Assembly: GCA_963828405.1 (NCBI GenBank)
Contig: CAWHEG010000031.1
Coordinates: 3,472,001-3,536,000 of the forward strand
Length of the DNA stretch: 64,000 nucleotides
Source: JANMJD01 sp963828405
GTDB lineage: Bacteria > Actinomycetota > Acidimicrobiia > Acidimicrobiales > Ilumatobacteraceae
Reading direction: 5' to 3'
Position numbers and translations under genes: made by a program. Position 1 is the stretch's first letter. Every line of letters starts with the position of its first letter. Positions 56,655 through 64,000 of this stretch are shown in pieces. The notes beneath the pieces were generated by a model. The model was not told the DNA's origin. It was given only the letters and a program-made list of their open reading frames with translations, and ran no database searches.

Positions 56655-56725
56655 CCGGACCACCGACTGGCCGGACCACCGACTGGCCGGACCACCGGCT
56701 GACCGGACCACCGGCTGACCGGCTC
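56646..56725 (+). repeat. 16-bp tandem repeat, five units
   Basis: Units ACCGACTGACCGGACC, ACCGACTGGCCGGACC (twice), ACCGGCTGACCGGACC and a last diverged ACCGGCTGACCGGCTC run head to tail. The first unit holds the stop codon of the hypothetical gene, and the last ends 17 bp before the next start. The centre of each unit is partly self-complementary (CCGG), so the RNA could fold. Confidence 0.85.
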
Positions 56726-56741
56726 GTCGTAGCATCCGCGG

Positions 56742-58745
56742 GTGCCCGCACCCGACTCGTCCCACCCCTTCCCTCATCTGTTCGAGCCGCTCCGCCTGCG
56801 ACGGCGCACCCTGAGGGCCCGGATCAACTTCGGGGCCCACACCGCCAACATGTCGGTCGATGGGCTGGCGTCGGAGCGCCACCTCGGTTACTACCGGGAG
56901 CGGGCCATCGGCGGCGCCGGCATGATCGTCGTCGAGCCGGTCCCCGTCCACCGCACGGCCGTGCTCACCCGGGGCAACTTCCGCCCCGACGACGACAGCG
57001 TGATCCCCGGGTTCCGTCGGATCACGGACGCCTGCCACGAAGCGGGCGACGTCGTGATGATCCAGCAGCTGTACCACGTCGGCCAGCACGGTGACGCCGA
57101 CAACTCCTTCGCCCCGAACTGGTCGCCGAGCGGCCTGCCCTCGTATCACGACGCCGACGGCAGCCACGCCGTCAGCGAGGCCGAGATCGACGAGGTGATC
57201 GCCGCCTTCGTGCGCGCCGCCCTGCGGGCCCGGGAGGCCGGTTTCGACGGCGTCGAACTGTTCGCCGCCTACCACGCCCTGATCGACCAGTTCTGGACCC
57301 CCTGGTCGAACCGGCGCACCGACGCCTGGGGCGGCTCCTTCGCCGGCCGGATGCGCTTTTCGGCCACGCTGCTCGACAGCGTGCGCCGCGCCTGCGGCGA
57401 CGACTTCGTCATCGGCCTGGCGGTGAGCATCGATCCCGACTCGGCGGCCTCCCTGCCGGTCGAGGCGATGCAGGAGATCGTGGCGTGGCACGACGAGCGC
57501 ACCCTGATGGACTACGTCACCTGCGGCACCGGCAGCTACTTCGACTTCCACAAGCTGATGCCGACCTCGCTCTACCCGGCCAACCTCGGCGCGCCGTTCG
57601 CCGCCGCCCTCAAACAGGTCACCCGTCACGCCGTCGTGCAATGCGAGAGCCACGTGCGCACCCCGCAGAACGCCGAGGCGGTGATCGCCGCCGGGCAGGC
57701 GGACATGGTGTCGATCGTGCGCGGCCAGATCGCCGACGCCCACCTGGTGGCCAAGGCCCGGGCCGGCCGCGCCGACGAGGTGCGCGGCTGCATCTCGTGC
57801 AACCAGATGTGCTGGGGCCGTCGCTCCCGGGACTACTGGATCTCGTGCGTCGTCAACCCCTCGGCGGGACGGGAGTTCGAATGGGGTGGCGACCGGTTCA
57901 CGCCCGCCCCGACACCGCGCTCCGTGCTCGTCGTCGGCGGTGGCCCGGCCGGTCTCGAGGCCGCCCGGGTCGCCGCCGAGCGGGGCCACCGCGTCCGCCT
58001 GGTCGAGGCATCGGGCCTGCTCGGGGGCCAGTTCCGCCTCGCCGGCCTGCAACCCACCCGCCACCAGGTGTCCGAGCTGATCGACTGGTACGCGCGGGAG
58101 CTACGGCGTCTCGGGGTCGTCGTCGAGCTCGCCCGGCCGATGGACGCAGACACCGTGGCCGCCGTCGCCGCCGACATCGTGGTGGTCGCCACCGGCGCCG
58201 TGGCGCCCGGCGTCGGGGTCCAGCGGGCGCGGCCGATGGTCGAGCGCCTCCCGGGCGCCGACCACCCGCGGGTGGGCGCGATCCACGACGTGCTCGACGG
58301 TTCGATGCAGCCCTCCGGACGCGTGCTGCTGCTCGACGATCTCGGCGACTGGCGGGGCATCGGCACGGCGATGTTCATGCAGGAGCGGGGATGCTCGGTG
58401 ACCGTCGCCACCGCAGCGCCCGTGGTCGCCGGGGGCCTGTTCCACGCCGCCGCCGATGTGCCGGCGCGCCGGCGCTTCGTCGGCGCCGGCGGCGAGATGG
58501 CTCCGCACCGCGTGGTGGAGGCCTGGCTCGGTGATTCGGCGCTGCTCAGCGACACCCTCACCGGGGCCAGCGCGTCGGTGCCGTTCGAGTGGCTCGTCGT
58601 CGCCGAGACCCCGCGGCCGTCGACGGCGCTGGCCACGGAGCTCGCCACACGGCGTATCGCCCACCACGCCATCGGCGACTGCGTCGCTGCCCGGCGGGCC
58701 GGCCCGGCGATCCACGAGGGCCGCGCCCTCGCCCTCACCCTCTGA
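56742..58745 (+). CDS. Old-yellow-enzyme-type FMN/4Fe-4S/FAD oxidoreductase (trimethylamine dehydrogenase-like)
   Basis: 667 residues, three-domain flavoenzyme of the TMADH/2,4-dienoyl-CoA reductase/N-methylproline demethylase group. The FMN TIM barrel spans residues 1-370 (FGAHTANMSVDGLASERHL, ALIDQFWTPWSNRRTDAWGG). The 4Fe-4S ligands are in GCISCNQMCWGRR plus SCVVNP. The FAD/NAD part has SVLVVGGGPAGLEAARVAAE. An aromatic His-poor active site (YHAL where OYEs have H/N pairs) argues against simple enone reduction and fits amine demethylation. Its neighbour is an SHMT-like enzyme, which could handle released one-carbon units. Start codon GTG 56742. Confidence 0.85.
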   Translation: MPAPDSSHPFPHLFEPLRLRRRTLRARINFGAHTANMSVDGLASERHLGYYRERAIGGAGMIVVEPVPVHRTAVLTRGNFRPDDDSVIPGFRRITDACHEAGDVVMIQQLYHVGQHGDADNSFAPNWSPSGLPSYHDADGSHAVSEAEIDEVIAAFVRAALRAREAGFDGVELFAAYHALIDQFWTPWSNRRTDAWGGSFAGRMRFSATLLDSVRRACGDDFVIGLAVSIDPDSAASLPVEAMQEIVAWHDERTLMDYVTCGTGSYFDFHKLMPTSLYPANLGAPFAAALKQVTRHAVVQCESHVRTPQNAEAVIAAGQADMVSIVRGQIADAHLVAKARAGRADEVRGCISCNQMCWGRRSRDYWISCVVNPSAGREFEWGGDRFTPAPTPRSVLVVGGGPAGLEAARVAAERGHRVRLVEASGLLGGQFRLAGLQPTRHQVSELIDWYARELRRLGVVVELARPMDADTVAAVAADIVVVATGAVAPGVGVQRARPMVERLPGADHPRVGAIHDVLDGSMQPSGRVLLLDDLGDWRGIGTAMFMQERGCSVTVATAAPVVAGGLFHAAADVPARRRFVGAGGEMAPHRVVEAWLGDSALLSDTLTGASASVPFEWLVVAETPRPSTALATELATRRIAHHAIGDCVAARRAGPAIHEGRALALTL

Positions 58746-58760
58746 CGGCCGGTCAGCGGG

Positions 58761-60083
58761 TCAGCTGCGGATGAAGTGGAGCCGGTCGAACCGGCTGCGG
58801 AACTCCGACGTCGCCGCGGCGAACGCCCCGGGATCGGGCCCCAGGCCGCCGACGATCAGCTCGGCCAACTCCTCCATCTGGCCCGGCCCCATCCCCCAGC
58901 GGACGATCTCCGGGGTGCCGAAGCGGATGCCGCCCCACTCGTCACCGCCGGGAAGCCCGATGGCGCAGGCGAGGATGTTGGCCCGGCGGAGCTGCAGCGA
59001 CGCCTGGTGGCCCCCACCCCAACGATCGGCGGTCACGGCGAACTGATGCGACGACGTCGGCCCGGCGGCCGTCTCGAACACCGGCAGCCCGCGCCCGCTC
59101 AACGCCGAGGCCAGGGCCTGGGAGGTGTCGACCATCGCCCGGGCGTAGGCGGGGCCGTACTCCAGCCAGTCGAGCATCGTGATCGCCAGGGCCGCCGTCT
59201 TGCCGACGTCGAAGTTCGCCGTCAACCCCGGATAGGCGATGGCGTCGACGCGCTCGGCCAGATCGGCCCGGTTGGTGAACACCAGCCCGCCCGCCGGGCC
59301 GCCGAGGCTCTTGTAGGTGCTCATCGTCATCAGGTCGGCGCCCAGATCGAGCGGGTTGGCCCACACCCCGCCGGCGAACATCCCACAGGCGTGGGCGGCG
59401 TCGAACAGCAGGTCGGCACCGACGTCGTCGGCGATCGCCCGTACCTCGGCGACCGGGTGGGGTTGCAGGTTCAGGCTGGCGCCCATCGTGATCAGCCGGG
59501 GCCGGATGCGCTCGGCGAGGACGGCCAGGCCATCGATGTCGACCGAGTACGTGTCACGGGCGAGCGGGGCCGTGTGCACCTCGAGTCCGTACAGCCCGGC
59601 CGCGCCTTCGGCGCGGTGGGTCACGTGGCCGCCGACCCCGGGCGGGGGTACGACGATCGCATCGCCCGGCTTGCAGGTCGCCATGAAGGCGTAGAGGTTG
59701 GCCAGGGCCCCCGAGCCGACACGCAACTCCGCGTAGCGGGCACCGAAGACGCGGCAGGCCAGATCGGCGGCGATCACCTCGATCTGCTCGATCGCCTCGA
59801 GGCCCATCTCGTACTTCATCCCTGCGTAGCCGAGCGACGGCCGGGTGGTCAACCCCGAGGCCAGTGCCGCTTCGGCGGCAGGGTTCATCACGTTGGTGGC
59901 CGGGTTGAGGTTGACGCACCGGCGATCGTGGATGAGGCGGTTCTCGGCGATCAGCGCCTCGATCCGGGCGGCGACGGCGTCGGCCGGCAACGCCCCGACG
60001 GAAGCGAGGATCTCGGCCTCGCGGGCCCGGGCCGGGGCGGGTAGCCACGTTCGTACGATGGGGTCTCGCGGGTGCAGGGTCAC
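58761..60083 (-). CDS. Serine hydroxymethyltransferase-like PLP enzyme
   Basis: 440 residues, fold type I. Conserved blocks are LIAENRLIHDRRCVNLNPAT, GYAGMKYEMGLEAIEQIEVI, VGSGALANLYAFMATCKPGD, LLFDAAHACGMFAGG with the PLP Asp, and the PLP Lys in TMSTYKSLGGPAGGLVFTN. True GlyA has HKTLRGPRGG at that place, so this is a divergent subfamily, perhaps acting on 2-methylserine or another beta-hydroxy amino acid. GTG 60083 gives a normal N-terminus; the frame stays open far upstream only because of high GC. It converges on the flavoenzyme gene and is divergent from the amidohydrolase. Confidence 0.85.
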   Translation of the reverse strand: MTLHPRDPIVRTWLPAPARAREAEILASVGALPADAVAARIEALIAENRLIHDRRCVNLNPATNVMNPAAEAALASGLTTRPSLGYAGMKYEMGLEAIEQIEVIAADLACRVFGARYAELRVGSGALANLYAFMATCKPGDAIVVPPPGVGGHVTHRAEGAAGLYGLEVHTAPLARDTYSVDIDGLAVLAERIRPRLITMGASLNLQPHPVAEVRAIADDVGADLLFDAAHACGMFAGGVWANPLDLGADLMTMSTYKSLGGPAGGLVFTNRADLAERVDAIAYPGLTANFDVGKTAALAITMLDWLEYGPAYARAMVDTSQALASALSGRGLPVFETAAGPTSSHQFAVTADRWGGGHQASLQLRRANILACAIGLPGGDEWGGIRFGTPEIVRWGMGPGQMEELAELIVGGLGPDPGAFAAATSEFRSRFDRLHFIRS

Positions 60084-60167
60084 GCCGCGATGCTCGCGCA
60101 CCGCGCCGGCGGTCGGCGACGTCCACCGAGGTCGCCGGCACCGCTCGCGGCGGTGAAGAATGCCCGC

Positions 60168-61772
60168 ATGCAGATCGTCACCGGTGGCCGCGTGTTCACG
60201 GCCGATCCCGAACAGCCGTGGGCCGAGGCCGTCGTCATCGCCGACCGACGGGTGGGTTACGTCGGCGACGCCGAGGGCGCCCGGCGGTTCGCCGGTCCTC
60301 ACGCCGAAGTCGTCGACACCACCGGCTGCGTCGTGCTCCCAGGGTTCGTCGACGCCCACGCCCACGTGCTCCCCACCGGCGCCGGGCTGCTCAAGGCGCA
60401 GCTCCGCAACGCCGGCTCGCTCGATGAGATCCACCGGCGGATCGTCGACTGGGCCGAGGCAAATCCGACCGCCCCCCGGGTGCTCGGACTCGGCTGGCTG
60501 TTCTCGGCCGTCCCCGACGGCCGGCCGACGGCGGCGATGCTCGACGAGGTCGTCGCCGACCGCCCCGTCTACCTCGACGCGATGGACCTCCACTCGGTCT
60601 GGGTCAACTCCGCCGCGCTGGCCGAGATGGAGATCACCGCCGACACCGCGGACCCGATCGGTGGGCGGATCGTGCGCGACGAGGAGGGCCACGCGACCGG
60701 CCTGCTGCTCGAGACGGCGGCCTCCGCGCTCGCCTGGCCGGTGTCCAACCGCGGCACCGATGCCGAGTACGACGCCCAGCTCCAGGCGACGATCGCCGCC
60801 TACCACGCCGCGGGGGTGACGACCACCGTCGACATGGCACTCGGCGAGGACTCGCTCGCGGTGATCGAGCGCGCCGAGGCCGGCGGTCGCCTCGAAATGC
60901 GGGTCATCGGCTACTGGATCATCCGCCGCGACGTCGACGCCGCCGTCGAGCTGGCCCAGGTGGCCCGGGCCGCTGAGGTGGCCGCCGCCCACCGCACGGG
61001 CCCGGTCAGGGTCGTCGGGATCAAAATCATCGTCGACGGCACGATCGACGCCTGCACCGCGGGGATGATCGAGCCCTACTCGAACGGTCTCCCGGGCAGC
61101 GTGATCTGGGAGCCCGAGCCGCTGCAGCGTGTCGTGCTCGCCGCGGACGCCGCCGGGCTGCAGGTCGCCCTCCACGCCATCGGCGATCTCGCCGTGCGCT
61201 CGGCGATCGACGCCATCGAGGCGGCGGTGGCGGCCAACCCGGCGCGCGAGCGCCGGCATCGCATCGAGCACCTCGAGTACGTCGACGAAGCCGACATCGG
61301 CCGTCTCGCCCCGCTCGGGATCACGGCATCGATGCAGCCCGTGCACATCGACCCGGCGATCTACGCCAACTGGGGGGCGATGCTCGGCGAGGCCAGGGCC
61401 CGGCGGGGTTTCGCCTGGCCGGAGTACCTGTCCCACGGAACGACGCTCGCCTTCGGCACCGACACCCCGACCGCGCCGTACGAACCGCTGCCCAACATGT
61501 ACATCGCTGCCACGCGCAGGTCGCCGGGCGACCCGTCGCTGGCCGCCCACCGCCCCGACTTCGCCCTGCCGGTCGACGAGGCGATCATCCACGGAACCCG
61601 CGATGCGGCCTGGGCCAGCTGCGCCGACGGCGAGTGCGGGATGCTGCGCGCCGGGCTGGCCGCCGATCTGATCGTGCTCGACGGCGATCCGTTCGCCGGC
61701 GACCCCGCCGTCCTGCTGCGGTCGCGGGTGGTGCGAACAATGGTCGCCGGGCACACCGTGTACGGCCCGTAG
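60168..61772 (+). CDS. YtcJ-like metal-dependent amidohydrolase
   Basis: 534 residues, amidohydrolase family 3. Metal ligands: HxH in GFVDAHAHVLPTGAG, a modified-Lys-type region around VGIKIIVDGTIDA, ALHAIGDLAVRSAIDA, RHRIEHLEYVDEADI and the distal Asp in LAFGTDTPTAPYEPLPNMYI. Hydrolyses an N-acyl or cyclic amide of unknown identity. ATG 60168 starts the urease-like N-terminal beta domain (QIVTGGRVFTADPEQPW). It is 12 bp upstream of kbl, so it is likely in the threonine-degradation operon. Confidence 0.85.
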   Translation: MQIVTGGRVFTADPEQPWAEAVVIADRRVGYVGDAEGARRFAGPHAEVVDTTGCVVLPGFVDAHAHVLPTGAGLLKAQLRNAGSLDEIHRRIVDWAEANPTAPRVLGLGWLFSAVPDGRPTAAMLDEVVADRPVYLDAMDLHSVWVNSAALAEMEITADTADPIGGRIVRDEEGHATGLLLETAASALAWPVSNRGTDAEYDAQLQATIAAYHAAGVTTTVDMALGEDSLAVIERAEAGGRLEMRVIGYWIIRRDVDAAVELAQVARAAEVAAAHRTGPVRVVGIKIIVDGTIDACTAGMIEPYSNGLPGSVIWEPEPLQRVVLAADAAGLQVALHAIGDLAVRSAIDAIEAAVAANPARERRHRIEHLEYVDEADIGRLAPLGITASMQPVHIDPAIYANWGAMLGEARARRGFAWPEYLSHGTTLAFGTDTPTAPYEPLPNMYIAATRRSPGDPSLAAHRPDFALPVDEAIIHGTRDAAWASCADGECGMLRAGLAADLIVLDGDPFAGDPAVLLRSRVVRTMVAGHTVYGP

Positions 61773-61784
61773 GGTAGCGGACCG

Positions 61785-62981
61785 ATGCGGCGCACCGATT
61801 TCCTGACCCGCCTGCGCGACGAGACCGACGGCCTGCGCGAACAGGGGCTGTTCAAGGCCGAGCGGATCATCACCTCGCCCCAACAGGCGCACATCGACGT
61901 CGGCGGACGGCGTGTCCTCAACCTCTGCGCCAACAACTACCTCGGCCTGGCCGACCATCCCCTGTTGATCGAGACGGCCAAAGGGGCCCTCGACCACTGG
62001 GGCTTCGGGATGGCCAGCGTGCGGTTCATCTGCGGCACCCAGCAGATCCACCGCGACCTCGAGCAACGGCTCTCGGCGTTCCTCGGCACCGACGACACGA
62101 TCCTCTACTCGTCCTGCTTCGACGCCAACGGGGGGTTGTTCGAGACGATCCTCGGCGAGCACGACGCGGTGATCAGCGACGCCCTCAACCACGCCTCGAT
62201 CATCGACGGCATCCGGCTGTCGCGGGCGATGCGCTACCGCTACGCCAACAACGACATGGACGACCTCAGAGCCCAACTCGTCCGGGCCCGGAGCGACGGG
62301 GCCGAGACCGTGCTGATCGCCACCGACGGGGTGTTCTCGATGGATGGGGTGTTCGCCGACCTGGTCGCGATCTGCGATCTCGCCGACGAGTTCGACGCGC
62401 TGGTGATGGTCGACGACTCCCACGCCGTCGGCTTCGTCGGCGAGCACGGCCGTGGCACCCACGAGCACCGCGGGGTGATGGGACGCATCGACATCATCAC
62501 CGGCACGCTCGGCAAGGCGCTCGGCGGCGCCTCGGGCGGCTTCACGTCCGCGCGTGCCGAGATCGTCGGCTGGCTGCGCCAGCGCTCGCGCCCCTACCTG
62601 TTCTCCAACTCGCTGGCCCCGAGCATCGCCGCGACGTCGATCGCCGTGCTCGACCTCCTCGAAGGCGATCCCTCCCTGCGCCGACAGGTCCACGACAACG
62701 CCGAGTACTTCCGTTCGCGGATGTCGGCGCTCGGCTTCGAACTGGCCGGAGCCGGCCACGCGATCATCCCGGTGATGCTCGGCGACGCCCGCCTGGCCAC
62801 CGAGTTCGCCGCCCGCATGCTCGACGAGGGCGTGTACGTGATCGGCTTCAGCTTCCCCGTCGTCCCCACCGGCCAGGCCCGTATCCGAACGCAGATGTCG
62901 GCCGCCCACACCCGTGACGATCTCGACGTCGCCGTCGAAGCCTTCACCCGCGTCGGCCGAGCCCTCGGGGTGACGGCGTGA
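61785..62981 (+). CDS. kbl: 2-amino-3-ketobutyrate CoA ligase (glycine C-acetyltransferase)
   Basis: 398 residues. Cleaves 2-amino-3-oxobutyrate with CoA to glycine and acetyl-CoA. The alpha-oxoamine synthase signatures are LNLCANNYLGLADHPLLIE, GMASVRFICGTQQIHRDLEQ, SDALNHASIIDGIRLSRA, MVDDSHAVGFVGEHGRGTHE, and the PLP Lys in IITGTLGKALGGASGGF. It is followed by tdh, which makes its substrate. Its last codons and stop lie in the first copy of the 92-bp duplication. Confidence 0.95.
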   Translation: MRRTDFLTRLRDETDGLREQGLFKAERIITSPQQAHIDVGGRRVLNLCANNYLGLADHPLLIETAKGALDHWGFGMASVRFICGTQQIHRDLEQRLSAFLGTDDTILYSSCFDANGGLFETILGEHDAVISDALNHASIIDGIRLSRAMRYRYANNDMDDLRAQLVRARSDGAETVLIATDGVFSMDGVFADLVAICDLADEFDALVMVDDSHAVGFVGEHGRGTHEHRGVMGRIDIITGTLGKALGGASGGFTSARAEIVGWLRQRSRPYLFSNSLAPSIAATSIAVLDLLEGDPSLRRQVHDNAEYFRSRMSALGFELAGAGHAIIPVMLGDARLATEFAARMLDEGVYVIGFSFPVVPTGQARIRTQMSAAHTRDDLDVAVEAFTRVGRALGVTA

Positions 62982-63153
62982 GCGCAGCGAACGACGTGGC
63001 AGCCGAGCGACCGCCAGGGAGCCGGATGCCGATGGGGCACGGGGGCGCAGCCCCCGCAGGAGTGACGGCGTGAGCGCAGCGAACGACGTGGCAGCCGAGC
63101 GACCGCCAGGGAGCCGGATGCCGATGGGGCACGGGGGCGCAGCCCCCGCAGGA
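62970..63153 (+). repeat. Perfect 92-bp tandem duplication
   Basis: 62970-63061 and 63062-63153 are identical. Each copy starts with GTGACGGCGTGA, which is the end of kbl in copy one, and ends with GCCCCCGCAGGA, which provides the ribosome site of tdh in copy two. Each contains the hairpin CGGGGGCGCAGCCCCCG (7-bp stem, 3-base loop). The unit looks like a dispersed intergenic repeat that has doubled. Confidence 0.95.
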
Positions 63154-63161
63154 GCCGTCCA

Positions 63162-64000
63162 GTGAGGGCGCTGGTCAAGGCAGAGCGGGGTCCTGGGCTG
63201 GTGATGGACGACGTCCCGGTGCCTGGCGTCGGTCCCAACGACGTGCTCATCCGCGTGCGCCGGGCCTCGATCTGCGGAACCGATCTGCACATCTGGAACT
63301 GGGACGAGTGGGCGCAGCACACGATCCCCGTCCCGCTCGTCGTCGGCCACGAGTTCATGGGCACGATCGCCGCACTCGGTGACGAGGTACGCGGTCTGAG
63401 CATCGACCAGCGGGTGAGCGCCGAGGGGCACATCACCTGCGGGCACTGCCGCAACTGCCGCGCCGGCAGGCGCCATCTGTGCCGCAACACCGTCGGTATC
63501 GGTGTCCACCGCGACGGGGCGTTCGCCGAGTTCATCGTGATGCCCGCCGTCAACGTCTTCCCCCTCCCCGAGAACATCTCCGACGACGTCGCCGGTTTCC
63601 TCGACCCGTTGGGCAACGCCGTGCACACGGCGCTCTCGTTCGATCTGGTGGGCGAGGACGTGCTGATCACCGGCGCCGGCCCGATCGGTGTGATGGCCGT
63701 GGCCATCGCCCGCTTCGTCGGCGCCCGCCACGTGGTCGCCACCGACGTCAACGAGTACCGCCTCGCCCTTGCCCGGCGGATGGGCGCCACGCGGGCGGTC
63801 AATGTCGACGAGGTCGCCCTGGCCGACGTGGAACGCGAACTCGGGATGACCGAGGGCTTCGACGTCGGCATGGAGATGAGCGGCAACGGCGACGCACTGC
63901 GCCAGATGCTGACGACGATGAACCACGGCGGGCGGATCGCCCTGCTCGGCATCCCCGCCCACGAGGTGTCCGTCGACTGGAACCTGGTGATCTTCAAGGG
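63162..64000 (+). CDS. tdh: L-threonine 3-dehydrogenase, partial at the right edge
   Basis: Zinc medium-chain dehydrogenase; oxidises threonine to 2-amino-3-oxobutyrate with NAD. About 279 residues are visible. The catalytic zinc motif is ASICGTDLHIWNWDEW and VVGHEFMGTI, the structural zinc Cys are in HITCGHCRNCRAGRRHLC, and the NAD fold is at VLITGAGPIGVMAVAIA. The N-terminus VRALVKAERGPGL starts at GTG 63162, with AGGAG eight bases upstream inside the second copy of the 92-bp repeat. The C-terminus is outside the window. Confidence 0.93.
   Translation, partial: MRALVKAERGPGLVMDDVPVPGVGPNDVLIRVRRASICGTDLHIWNWDEWAQHTIPVPLVVGHEFMGTIAALGDEVRGLSIDQRVSAEGHITCGHCRNCRAGRRHLCRNTVGIGVHRDGAFAEFIVMPAVNVFPLPENISDDVAGFLDPLGNAVHTALSFDLVGEDVLITGAGPIGVMAVAIARFVGARHVVATDVNEYRLALARRMGATRAVNVDEVALADVERELGMTEGFDVGMEMSGNGDALRQMLTTMNHGGRIALLGIPAHEVSVDWNLVIFK

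Noticed and set aside
58761..63962. A 1733-residue open frame on the minus strand covering kbl, the amidohydrolase and part of tdh
   Set aside because: Only the part up to 60083 resembles a protein (SHMT-like). The rest is antisense to well-supported genes and stays open because of high GC.

Overview
The window is high-GC DNA from an actinomycete, most likely the class Acidimicrobiia. I infer this from the gene set: a short primary sigma factor directly downstream of dnaG, a single-chain glycyl-tRNA synthetase, an MtrA/MtrB/GerMN-type locus, an F420-type luciferase-like oxidoreductase, DUF4916, and lipoproteins with long Thr/Pro linkers. No rRNA or species marker is present, so the class is an inference.

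Bases 1 to about 19,680 are accessory DNA, apparently a genomic island integrated at the 3' end of a tRNA(CAT) gene. A frameshifted tyrosine integrase (18414-19587) sits 95 bp from that tRNA. The island holds a broken MobF-type relaxase/helicase, two excisionase-like genes, IS30 and ISAzo13 remnants, a complete IS5-type element (6808-7781) and a complete IS1380-type element (7793-9394). It also holds a three-level nest: a group II intron maturase fragment cut by an IS3 element (10105-14813), itself cut by a Tn554-like element (10366-13792) with two tyrosine recombinases and a DUF6262/TnpC protein, 15-bp inverted termini and 4-bp direct repeats. Cargo is an AT-richer lipoprotein plus M23/LGFP peptidase pair (4598-6485) and a DUF4160/DUF2442 pair.

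Bases 19,683-49,652 are mostly conserved core genes: two tRNAs, sigA/rpoD, dnaG, terC, an AIM24 protein, ppdK, an M50 protease, vapBC, glycyl-tRNA synthetase, a ROK kinase, recO, uppS, a DinG helicase, an enoyl-CoA hydratase, a divergent two-component system with a GerMN lipoprotein, era, a CNNM transporter, ybeY, phoH, a GGDEF/EAL protein with one frameshift, DUF4916, an 8-oxoguanine deaminase-like amidohydrolase and an M24 peptidase.

Bases 49,706-64,000 are catabolic. A branched-chain 2-oxoacid dehydrogenase operon (E1alpha, E1beta, E2) carries nine frameshifts, all explained by single-base insertions. Next come a TmpA/TmpB-like oxygenase pair, an F420-type oxidoreductase, an unknown small protein with a 16-bp tandem repeat, a trimethylamine-dehydrogenase-like flavoenzyme, an SHMT-like enzyme, a YtcJ-like amidohydrolase, and kbl-tdh for threonine cleavage, with a perfect 92-bp tandem duplication between kbl and tdh.

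Most breaks in coding frames here are +1 insertions of a single base, usually G or C, with few in-frame stops. The reader should consider assembly error before treating the bkd operon, the integrase or the GGDEF/EAL gene as true pseudogenes.
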